A stretch of 18,265 bases of DNA, from positions 1-18,265 of the forward strand of contig DATKQI010000354.1 of NCBI GenBank assembly GCA_035532755.1. Reading direction: 5' to 3'. Origin of the DNA: DATKQI01 sp035532755. GTDB lineage: Bacteria; Pseudomonadota; Alphaproteobacteria; Acetobacterales; Acetobacteraceae. Each line of letters opens with the position of its first letter. Position 1 is the first letter of the stretch. The position numbers and the translations under genes were made by a program. The notes under the pieces were generated by a model that searched no databases, had not been told where the DNA came from, and saw only the letters and a list, made by a program, of their open reading frames with translations. Below are positions 6,507 through 13,079 of the stretch, one piece after another.

Positions 6507-8183
6507 ATGCAGCCGGCCGGTGTAGCGGGCGGGCTGCGGCCGCCGGGCACGGTGATGCGGCTGGCGCGCATGGGCGCGATGCATCCGACGCGGCTGAGCT
6601 TCCTGCGCGCCATGCTGCGCCGCGCGGCGCGGGAGGGCTGGCGCATTTCCCGCACCGCCTGGGCGCTGGATCCGCTCGGGTTCGGCCATGCGCTCTACAC
6701 CGTGCAGATGCCGGAGCGGATCTACAGCCTTGTCGCATTCTCGCGCCATCTGCCGGATGCCGAACGCACCGACCGCGTGATTGCCGAAGCCTGGGACACC
6801 AGCTACGTGCTGTATGACGGCGTGCCGGATGCAGATGAGATCGCGCGGCTCGCGCGCAACGTTCCCTTGCAGGAAGCCGGGCGGTTCGCGGCGACGGACC
6901 TGATCCTCTCGCGCGCCAATAAAAGCACGCGGCTGTTCGACAGCGTCGTGCATACCCTCGCCGCCGGGCGCCAGCCGGATGCGGCGGCGATAGAGGATGT
7001 TGGCTACCTGCTGCGCACCACGGCGGTTTACGGCAACGGCAAATTCGGCATCGCCGATCGCGACCGGATCGCCGGCCGTGCCGAGTTCGCCGGCCCGTTC
7101 CAGGCGGAGATGCTCACTGTCTGGCTGATCCGCGCTTTCACCATCGACCTTGTCGAGCATTGCGCGGCCGCGCTGTCGCCCGGTGCAGCGCAGATCGATC
7201 CGGCGTTGCGGCGGCGGTTCGGGGTCGGCAATTCGACCGGGTTGGGCATGGCGCCGTTCCTGGTGCGGCACCCGATCCTTTTGCATCATTGGATGCTGGC
7301 GCGGGAAACGGCACTTTCCCGCGTGCGTGCGCTGCCGGCGGCGTCACCGGACACATGGGCCGCCTTCCACGCCCAGCTTCGCGCCGCACGCAGCGCGTCT
7401 GCGCACTGGCTCACGGCTGACGAACTGCAATCCACGCGCGTTTGCGAGTTGGCGACAGATCTGGCGGCGCTGGCGCGCTACGTTGTCACGCTGCCGCCGG
7501 ACACGCCGGAACCATGGGAAGCGATCTACCGGTGGGCCGAGGACAATCTCTGCCTGGAAGCGCAGGAATGCACGGTGTCGCTGCTGATCGAGCCGCATGG
7601 CGCGCGGGTGGATGATCTTTGCGAAACCATGAGCGCGAATGAGAGCACGGGCACATGGATCGATGGCGGCATCGGCTGCGCGGCGCTCGGCACGTTGATC
7701 GACGCGGTCTATCCCTGGGCGCTGGCCATGGATTTCGGCCAGCCGGCCGCCGTGGCGCGGTTCTGGTACGTCTCCGCGGAGAAGCTGGAACCGCGGCTCG
7801 GGGAACGCGCGGAGGAACCGGGCGCCGAGCGGGAGCAGCCGCTGACATTCGCCCGCGACGTGTCCCGACTGCGCAAGGCGCTGGCATTGGCGCCCGATGC
7901 GCAACCCGTCGCCGTATTCCTGCTGGAACGGCCGGAGTTCCGCCATGTCGTCCGTCGCGTGCAGATCGCCGCGCGCTTTCCGTATGCCGAGATCCAGGAC
8001 AACCTGATCGATGCGGAGATGCGGCCGATCGATCTGTTGCGCTGCAAGCTCGCGTTCTTCGGTGCTACCCGGTTCGATCCGCGCTCCGACAGGTGGCTGC
8101 GGATCTGCCTGTTCCAGGGGGCGCCGTTCCCGTGCGAGATGCTTGCCCGGCCGAAGACCGCAGCCTTTGGCGATGCGGCCTGA
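6507..8183 (+). CDS. 558-aa protein of unknown function in the M19/Ldh/DUF3726 operon
   Basis: I do not recognise this protein. It has no signal peptide or convincing membrane segment and looks cytoplasmic. The composition is rich in Arg, Ala and Trp. Features seen are a basic N-terminus (MHPTRLSFLRAMLRRAAREGW), a W/Y-rich opening (WALDPLGFGHALYTVQMPERIYS), an acidic central stretch (WAEDNLCLEAQECTVSLLIEP), ESTGTWIDGGIGCAALGT near residue 383, and a C-terminal WLRICLFQGAPFPCEM. The reading frame extends far upstream inside the Ldh gene, but coding in that stretch belongs to the other frame. The likely start is ATG 6507; a GTG at 6498 that overlaps the Ldh stop (GTGA) is a real alternative. 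DUF3726 follows 5 bp after its stop. The tight packing means it is an obligate part of the module, possibly its central enzyme. Confidence 0.8.
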   Translation: MQPAGVAGGLRPPGTVMRLARMGAMHPTRLSFLRAMLRRAAREGWRISRTAWALDPLGFGHALYTVQMPERIYSLVAFSRHLPDAERTDRVIAEAWDTSYVLYDGVPDADEIARLARNVPLQEAGRFAATDLILSRANKSTRLFDSVVHTLAAGRQPDAAAIEDVGYLLRTTAVYGNGKFGIADRDRIAGRAEFAGPFQAEMLTVWLIRAFTIDLVEHCAAALSPGAAQIDPALRRRFGVGNSTGLGMAPFLVRHPILLHHWMLARETALSRVRALPAASPDTWAAFHAQLRAARSASAHWLTADELQSTRVCELATDLAALARYVVTLPPDTPEPWEAIYRWAEDNLCLEAQECTVSLLIEPHGARVDDLCETMSANESTGTWIDGGIGCAALGTLIDAVYPWALAMDFGQPAAVARFWYVSAEKLEPRLGERAEEPGAEREQPLTFARDVSRLRKALALAPDAQPVAVFLLERPEFRHVVRRVQIAARFPYAEIQDNLIDAEMRPIDLLRCKLAFFGATRFDPRSDRWLRICLFQGAPFPCEMLARPKTAAFGDAA

Positions 8184-8188
8184 ACGCC

Positions 8189-8788
8189 ATGGAGATGTCG
8201 CTGAACGAGGTGGAATCCCTCGCGTTGAAGGCGGGGCGTGGCGCCGGCCTTCCCTGGGGCGTCGCCGAGGACGCCGGCCACCGTGCGCGCTGGCTCGCGC
8301 AGCGGACAGATGCGTGGGCGGCATCGCTGCTGATGCTGCTGGAGGAGCCGCCCGAGGCATCGCGCTGCCCTTTCTGTCTTGGCAGCTTCGTCGCGGACAG
8401 CGCCGGAGCACCGATCGATCGCGGGTTCCGCAACGTGGCGGTGCCGCTTTGGCTCATCCCCGCACTGTGGGAGGCGGCCAAGGCAGGGATATGCGCGGTG
8501 ATGGCGCGCATGGCGGAGATCGATGTTTTCTGCATGTCGGATGGGTGCGTCACGGTGTCGCCCGCGTGGCCCGTGCTGGAAGGGCTTGCACAGGCGGATC
8601 TGCACATCCGGATGCCTGCGCCGAGACACGCCATGCTTCCATGCGTGTTGTCGCCACGCATCGGGCGCCCGCGGATCACGGCCGTGCTGCATGCCCGGCT
8701 CGAAGCCTATGCGGCACACACCTACGTTCCGGCGACAGCGGAATCGCGCCTGAAAGGCGCGGGAGCCGGGCCGCGTGACGACGATTGA
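8189..8788 (+). CDS. DUF3726-type protein
   Basis: A 199-aa protein matching what I recall of DUF3726: the N-terminal SLNEVESLALKAGRGAGLPW, then GVAEDAGHRARWLA, and the C-terminal TYVPATAESRLKGAGAG. No biochemical function is established for the family to my knowledge. It contains a CPFC pair at residues 60-63 and further cysteines at 101, 115, 120 and 152, which could bind a metal or form a redox pair. There is no signal peptide. The start is ATG 8189; a second ATG two codons on is also possible. It lies 5 bp after the 558-aa gene and 37 bp before the methyltransferase. Constant linkage with an M19-like and an Ldh-like gene, as remembered from other alphaproteobacteria, suggests a common pathway. 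Confidence 0.78.
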   Translation: MEMSLNEVESLALKAGRGAGLPWGVAEDAGHRARWLAQRTDAWAASLLMLLEEPPEASRCPFCLGSFVADSAGAPIDRGFRNVAVPLWLIPALWEAAKAGICAVMARMAEIDVFCMSDGCVTVSPAWPVLEGLAQADLHIRMPAPRHAMLPCVLSPRIGRPRITAVLHARLEAYAAHTYVPATAESRLKGAGAGPRDDD

Positions 8789-8814
8789 TGCACCGCCGGC
8801 ATCTTGCCAGCGCC

Positions 8815-8820
8815 AGGAGG
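8815..8820 (+). promoter_or_regulatory. ribosome binding site that fixes the methyltransferase start
   Basis: AGGAGG, a perfect Shine-Dalgarno core, lies 5 bp before ATG 8826. It favours that start over the in-frame GTG at 8775, which would overlap the DUF3726 gene and has no such site. It is the strongest ribosome binding site in the operon. Confidence 0.8.
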
Positions 8821-8825
8821 CTTCC

Positions 8826-9944
8826 ATGTCCGATCCCGCAAGCGTGAACGGCCCGACGATCCGCATGCGGGACGCCGGCTACTACAGCGCCCATACGACC
8901 GGTGCGAAACTGGTGATCGATGCCGTGGCCGGCCTGGTGCTGGAGGCGCTGGGTTCGATGGACCTGCACGCCGGAGACGGTCCGTTCGCCATCGCCGATT
9001 TCGGGGCGGCGGACGGCGGCACCTCGATCGACCTGCATCGCGCCGCCATCACTTGGCTGCGCGCCCGGATGCCGGACCGCCCGATCACGCTGACCTACAC
9101 CGATCTGCCGCACAATGATTTCTCGACATTGTTCCGGCTGGTCCATGGGCTTCTTCCCGGGCGCGCCGGCCCGAGCCTGCATGACATGCAGGGGCTTTTC
9201 ACATTCGCCAGCGGTGCCAGCTTCTACCGGCAGATCTTTCCGGATGCATCTCTCCGGTTCGGCTTCTCCGCGACCGCGATGCACTGGCTGAGCGCACTGC
9301 CGGCAATGATCGCCGACCATGTGCACGCGGTCGGCGCCACCGGTGCCGAGCGCGAGGCGTTCCGTCGCCGGGCGATGATGGATTGGGAGACGATCCTGCT
9401 TCTGCGCGCACGGGAGCTGGCGCCGGGCGGGCGCCTGGTATTGGCGAATTTCTGCGAGGACGAAGCGGGCCACTATCTCGGCTATACCGGCGGGCGCAGC
9501 ATGCACGAGGAATTCAGCCGCCACTGGTGCGCATTGCGTGTGGCCGGTGCGATCGGCGAAGAGGAGTGCCGCCGCGCCACGTTCCCGCAATACTACAAGA
9601 CCATTGCCGAATTCCGCACGCCGTTCGACGACCCGTCCTCGCCCGTGCGGCAGGCGGGATTGACGCTGCGGCAGTGCCATTCCGCGGTGACGCCGTGCCC
9701 ATACGCCGCACGCTTCCGCCAGGACGGCGATCCCGTCGCGTTCGCGCGATCCTACGTGCCGACGCTGCGTTCCTGGAGCGAGAGCATGTTCATGGCCGCG
9801 CTGGACCCGGCACGGCCGCTGCCTGAGCGCCAGGACATCATCGATCGGTTCTACGACGCCTATGAAGCCGATGTCGCCGCGGCGCCGGAAGGACATGCCA
9901 TGGACTACGTCCACTGCTTCATGGCGATTGCGAAGGACGGCTGA
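8826..9944 (+). CDS. SABATH-family SAM-dependent methyltransferase
   Basis: A 372-aa methyltransferase that aligns by eye with plant SABATH enzymes (salicylate, jasmonate, IAA and farnesoate carboxyl methyltransferases; caffeine N-methyltransferases). The SAM motif IADFGAADGG (56-65) matches the family's DLGCSxGPN. YTDLPHNDFSTLF (91-103) matches NDLPxNDFNxLF. GASFYRQIFPDASLRFGFSATAMHWLSALP (130-159) matches GSFYxRLFPxxSLxFxHSSYSLxWLSQVP, including the tryptophan (W154) that contacts the substrate carboxylate. The C-terminal half keeps the family's FPQYYKTIAEFRTPF segment. Bacterial members are much rarer than plant ones and mostly uncharacterised. It closes the operon, so the pathway product or an intermediate is probably methylated on a carboxyl or ring nitrogen. 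The methyl donor is SAM. Confidence 0.88.
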   Translation: MSDPASVNGPTIRMRDAGYYSAHTTGAKLVIDAVAGLVLEALGSMDLHAGDGPFAIADFGAADGGTSIDLHRAAITWLRARMPDRPITLTYTDLPHNDFSTLFRLVHGLLPGRAGPSLHDMQGLFTFASGASFYRQIFPDASLRFGFSATAMHWLSALPAMIADHVHAVGATGAEREAFRRRAMMDWETILLLRARELAPGGRLVLANFCEDEAGHYLGYTGGRSMHEEFSRHWCALRVAGAIGEEECRRATFPQYYKTIAEFRTPFDDPSSPVRQAGLTLRQCHSAVTPCPYAARFRQDGDPVAFARSYVPTLRSWSESMFMAALDPARPLPERQDIIDRFYDAYEADVAAAPEGHAMDYVHCFMAIAKDG

Positions 9945-9979
9945 TTGGACAAGACAGGTGGCCGGAACCGCCGGTGTGC

Positions 9980-10927
9980 TCAGGGGATCACTCCGACAGC
10001 CGCCACAATATCCGTCGTGACGAGCAGCAGGTCATGCCCGTCCGGATCACGCAGCAGGGCCGCCGGCCCCATGCGGAACGACCCCGCGGCAATCGGGCAG
10101 GCGCCCTGGGCTGCGAGATCGCTGGCAGCAGCCGCCACATCGTCTGTCGCCAGCAGCAGCCGCGTCGCGACCGCATCATTGCTGTGTTTCCGTGCTGGCG
10201 CCGATACGGCGCGCAGCGGTGCCCGATAACAGAGCAGCTCAAGGTGCGGCGGCGCGGCGATCGTTGGTTCGAGAGCGGTAACCTCGACCACGGGGTCCGT
10301 GAGGTCATCAAGCCGCGCCTGCTCGATGCCATGGTTGTTGGACCGCGCGCCGACGGACAGGCCTGTGCCGGCGTAGAACGCAACGCTCGCTTCGCTGTCG
10401 GCCACGACAATGGCGGTATGGTCGATGCCCAGATGCGTGCGGGCGGCGACGGGCATCTGCCGTGCGATGGGCACGTGGCCTGTAGGAAACTCGAGCAATT
10501 CCAACGGATGGCCTTCGGGGTCGCGGAACTTGAACGCGGTGACGCCGCCCGATGCTGCCGGCAAATGCTGTGGGCCATCCTGCGAGATCGGCGCCCAGCC
10601 GGAGTGGCCGCAGAGCTGCGCATAGGCCGCACGCATGTCGGAAACCGCGATTGCCAGGTGCTGAAACCACGGGTCGTCGCCGGCGCCCGGCTCCGGCCAG
10701 GGTGCGCCCTGCTCGGCAAATGCCACCAGTTCAAGGAGCTGCCCGCCAAGCTGCAGGTGCACGGCCTGCGCATGCATCGGCCGAAGCCCCATCAACAGTG
10801 CGAATCCCGTATCGCGGGCTTCTGTCCCGGTGCGACGAAAGCCCAGTGCGGACATGTAGAAATTGCCGAGACGTTCGGCATTCCGCACCGTGAGGCTCAA
10901 GCCCGCGATGTGCCGGACGATGCTCAC
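9980..10927 (-). CDS. two-domain VOC (glyoxalase/extradiol dioxygenase fold) protein
   Basis: A 315-aa protein with two vicinal-oxygen-chelate domains. Domain 1 (about 1-145) starts IAGLSLTVRNAERLGNFYMSALGF and ends FRDPEGHPLELLEFP. Domain 2 (about 165-305) starts IDHTAIVVADSEASVAFYAGTGL and ends RDPDGHDLLLV. Metal-ligand candidates include the His of each opening strand and the Glu of each C-terminal strand (PLELLEF); in domain 2 the second position is less clear. VOC proteins may be dioxygenases, isomerases, lyases or binding proteins, so the reaction cannot be named. The GTG start at 10927 overlaps the lactonase stop (GTGA), showing tight coupling; the frame upstream of it is antisense noise. 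It converges with the methyltransferase gene, with 35 bp between their ends. Confidence 0.85.
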   Translation of the reverse strand: MSIVRHIAGLSLTVRNAERLGNFYMSALGFRRTGTEARDTGFALLMGLRPMHAQAVHLQLGGQLLELVAFAEQGAPWPEPGAGDDPWFQHLAIAVSDMRAAYAQLCGHSGWAPISQDGPQHLPAASGGVTAFKFRDPEGHPLELLEFPTGHVPIARQMPVAARTHLGIDHTAIVVADSEASVAFYAGTGLSVGARSNNHGIEQARLDDLTDPVVEVTALEPTIAAPPHLELLCYRAPLRAVSAPARKHSNDAVATRLLLATDDVAAAASDLAAQGACPIAAGSFRMGPAALLRDPDGHDLLLVTTDIVAAVGVIP

Positions 10928-11853
10928 GGCCACTGCGCGCCACGCCGGTTCAGAAAGATCGCGTAGAGCGTGTGCGAGCCGCCGATGAACAGGCGGTTCT
11001 TCATCGGGCCACCGAACGCCATGTTCGATACCCGATGCGGCACCAGAATCTTGCCCAGCAGCTTTCCTTCCGGGCTGATGCAGTGCACGCCGTCGGCAGC
11101 GCTGGACCAGAGATTCCCGTCCTCGTCGATGCGCAGGCCGTCGCAATAGCCGGGTTCAATCTTGTAGAACACATCGCCGCCCGATAGCTGCTGCCCGCCG
11201 GAGAGAACATCGAACACGCGAATATATTGTCGCGGTCGCTCCTGGCTCTGGTCGCCGGTTTCGGCGACATAGAGCCGCTTTTCGTCCGGCGAGAAGGCGA
11301 GCCCGTTCGGGCCGTCGAAGTCGCCTGCCATGATGCGGATGTCGGCGTTTTCCGGATCAAGGCGGTAGAGCGCCGGCGGCTGCTCGGATTGCTGGCGACC
11401 GCCCTCGTAGTCGGTCAGGATCCCGTACAGCGGGTCGGAGAACCAGACGGTCCCGTCCGATTTCACCACCACGTCGTTCGGAGCATTCAGCCGCTTTCCG
11501 TTGTGGCGCGAAATCAGACGGGTGACGCGACCGTCGAGTTCAGTGCGGTAGAGGCATCGCCCGCGATGCGAACAGGAAATCAGCCGCCCTTGGCGATCGC
11601 GGGTCTGGCCGTTCGCGTAGTTCGAGGGTGCACGGTAGACCGACACTCCGTTGCCCTCGATCCAGCGCATCGTGCGGTTGTGCGGCAGGTCCTGGAACAG
11701 AAGGCAATCGGCATCACCCATCCAGACCGGCCCCTCGATCCACCGGAAACCGGAGGCAAGCTCCTCCAGGGATGCGTTGGCCAGAAGATAGCCGGCAAAC
11801 CGCGGGTCATTGACGACAAACCCGTCCCCTTCGGTGCTCACCGGAAGCGGCAT
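10924..11853 (-). CDS. SMP-30/gluconolactonase-family lactonase
   Basis: A 309-aa six-bladed beta-propeller of the SMP-30/gluconolactonase/LRE family, which hydrolyses sugar or other lactones with a divalent metal. The metal ligands of the family are all recognisable: E40 (IEGPVW), N126 (NAPND), N183 (GPNGLAFSPDEKRLYV) and D239 (YCDGLRID). No signal peptide is seen, so it is cytoplasmic. ATG 11853 overlaps the cupin gene by 16 bp; the frame stays open upstream, but that sequence codes for the cupin in another frame. With an oxidoreductase block just upstream on the same strand, its likely job is opening a lactone made by oxidation. The exact substrate is unknown. Confidence 0.9.
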   Translation of the reverse strand: MPLPVSTEGDGFVVNDPRFAGYLLANASLEELASGFRWIEGPVWMGDADCLLFQDLPHNRTMRWIEGNGVSVYRAPSNYANGQTRDRQGRLISCSHRGRCLYRTELDGRVTRLISRHNGKRLNAPNDVVVKSDGTVWFSDPLYGILTDYEGGRQQSEQPPALYRLDPENADIRIMAGDFDGPNGLAFSPDEKRLYVAETGDQSQERPRQYIRVFDVLSGGQQLSGGDVFYKIEPGYCDGLRIDEDGNLWSSAADGVHCISPEGKLLGKILVPHRVSNMAFGGPMKNRLFIGGSHTLYAIFLNRRGAQWP

Positions 11854-12287
11854 GGCGAAGCGACGGTCGGAGGGGTCCCGAACTGGGCCACCATCAGCAC
11901 GGCCGGTTCGCTGCCGAGCGTGCGGGAGAGATGGCCCGTGCGGCCGCCGGACCCGCGCGTGTTCTGATCCTCGCCGAAGGACATCTCCCCCGCACCCATT
12001 TCGACACATGTGCCATCCATCGATTCCACGGACCAGCGGCCCGAAAGCGGGATGATCCATTGTGGCTTCGGGTTCTCGTGCCATTCACCCACCCAGCCCG
12101 CCGGCAGCACCGTCACCGTGATCGTCATGTCTGAGGATGTCTTGCGGCCCGACCATTGCGGCGCCACGCCCGCCGCTATCGACTTCATCTCGAAATCGGC
12201 AAGGCTGCACCGTGTCTGATGGCTGATGCCTTCATCGTCAACCCACAGATGCCAGTAGGGGACGGTCGGCTTCTGGTCCTGGGTCAT
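11838..12287 (-). CDS. cupin-like protein
   Basis: A 149-aa single-domain protein with cupin character: the TVLPAGWVGEWHENPKPQWIIPLSGRWSVES segment (about 58-89) resembles cupin motif 1, and a later GAGEMSFGED (about 98-107) fits the inter-motif glycine-rich turn. Only one clear histidine (EWHENPKPQW) is in the metal-binding position, so metal binding may be incomplete. It may be an isomerase, a dioxygenase or a non-catalytic binding protein. Its ATG at 12287 overlaps the DoxX stop (ATGA), and its end overlaps the lactonase gene, so the genes are translationally coupled. Confidence 0.75.
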   Translation of the reverse strand: MTQDQKPTVPYWHLWVDDEGISHQTRCSLADFEMKSIAAGVAPQWSGRKTSSDMTITVTVLPAGWVGEWHENPKPQWIIPLSGRWSVESMDGTCVEMGAGEMSFGEDQNTRGSGGRTGHLSRTLGSEPAVLMVAQFGTPPTVASPCRFR

Positions 12288-12763
12288 CGACCGGAAATCT
12301 CCTGCTGAGCCGCATAAGGATGGGTGGAGGACAATGGCGCCTGAAAGAACGCACCGGCTGTGGCGGCGCCGATGCCGAAGGTGATCAGCAGGAACCCCCC
12401 GGCGAGCGAGAAATTCTTGAGGAAATCCCAGAACAGATTGCGCCCCTTGCTTTCACCCGCGTGCCAGAAGTCGCCTGGCGTCCAGAACTGCTTGAACAGT
12501 ATCGCGGTCACCACGCAATATCCGGCCATGATGAACGCCGCCAGCCGGTCGGCGACGCCAGTCAGTATGCCGAGCGGCATGACGATCTCGATGAATACCC
12601 CTGCCGCGATCATCGTGGCGGCCAGACCGCCGCGGGGGAACAGATGCCTGGCTTGCCCCACCGCACCCTGGAAGTTGATGATCTTGTCCAGCGCGCTGAA
12701 CGGGAAGAACAGCACGACCAGCACATAGCGGAGCGCAAGCGCGAGGAGGACGCTCAGGCTCAT
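12284..12763 (-). CDS. DoxX-like membrane protein
   Basis: A 159-aa inner-membrane protein with four predicted helices, near residues 2-22, 47-70, 72-92 and 118-142. The spacing, the early LRYVLVVLFFPFSALDKI stretch and the GxxLxTGVADRLAAFIMAGYCVVTAI segment resemble the DoxX/DoxD family, which includes quinone-linked oxidase subunits and many uncharacterised proteins. No strong Shine-Dalgarno site precedes ATG 12763. It is the first gene of the four-gene overlapping set. In this context it might pass electrons from an oxidoreductase to the quinone pool, but nothing in the sequence proves this. Confidence 0.78.
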   Translation of the reverse strand: MSLSVLLALALRYVLVVLFFPFSALDKIINFQGAVGQARHLFPRGGLAATMIAAGVFIEIVMPLGILTGVADRLAAFIMAGYCVVTAILFKQFWTPGDFWHAGESKGRNLFWDFLKNFSLAGGFLLITFGIGAATAGAFFQAPLSSTHPYAAQQEISGR

Positions 12764-12873
12764 GCGTATTTTTTCGAAGCTCGAAGTTTTTCGGGAAAAT
12801 ACATCGCCTTGGCCCCTGGCACGTTCGGCTCACCATGCAGGGAACGGCGCTGCTGCTGCCGAGTTTCCAGGGC

Positions 12874-13070
12874 ATGCTTGAACAAGCCGTTACCACCGCT
12901 GATTGCGTGCTTCGCCGGGCGTCGATCACGACCGAATCGCCTGTGTGGTGCGAGGTGGAGCAATGCCTCTATTGGGTGGATGTTCAGCAGCCGGCCTTGC
13001 AGCGCCTTGACCCGTGGACTGGCAAGAACGGGGAATGGGTGATGCCGGCCTGGATCGGCGGCCGGGCAGA
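12874..13070 (+). pseudogene. N-terminal fragment of a second SMP-30/gluconolactonase gene
   Basis: About 65 codons on the plus strand give CVLRRASITTESPVWCEVEQCLYWVDVQ, then PALQRLDPWTGKNGEWVMPAWIG. This is the standard opening blade of an SMP-30-family protein (ExPVW, LYWVD, RxDPxTG). Homology stops near 13060-13070, just where the oppositely oriented GMC gene ends at 13080. The frame runs on antisense to GMC without family features. About 230 residues are therefore missing. The fragment is diverged from the complete lactonase at 10924-11853 and is not a simple tandem copy. It fills most of the 316-bp gap between the DoxX and GMC genes. The remaining 12764-12873 is relatively AT-rich and may carry the DoxX-operon promoter, though no clear boxes were found. 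Confidence 0.75.
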
Positions 13071-13079
13071 CGGGGGCTT

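Noticed and set aside
4387..6738. 783-codon open frame on the minus strand
   Set aside because: It lies antisense to the M19-like and Ldh genes, is dominated by Arg/Ala/Gly/His residues and shows no domain; it is a by-product of high GC content.
9945..9979. Possible bidirectional terminator between the converging methyltransferase and VOC genes
   Set aside because: Only short, imperfect CCGG repeats and no T-tract; not enough to call.
12817..12833. TGGCAC resembling a sigma-54 -24 element upstream of the SMP-30 remnant
   Set aside because: The GC of the -12 element is two bases too close and the TTGC box is missing.
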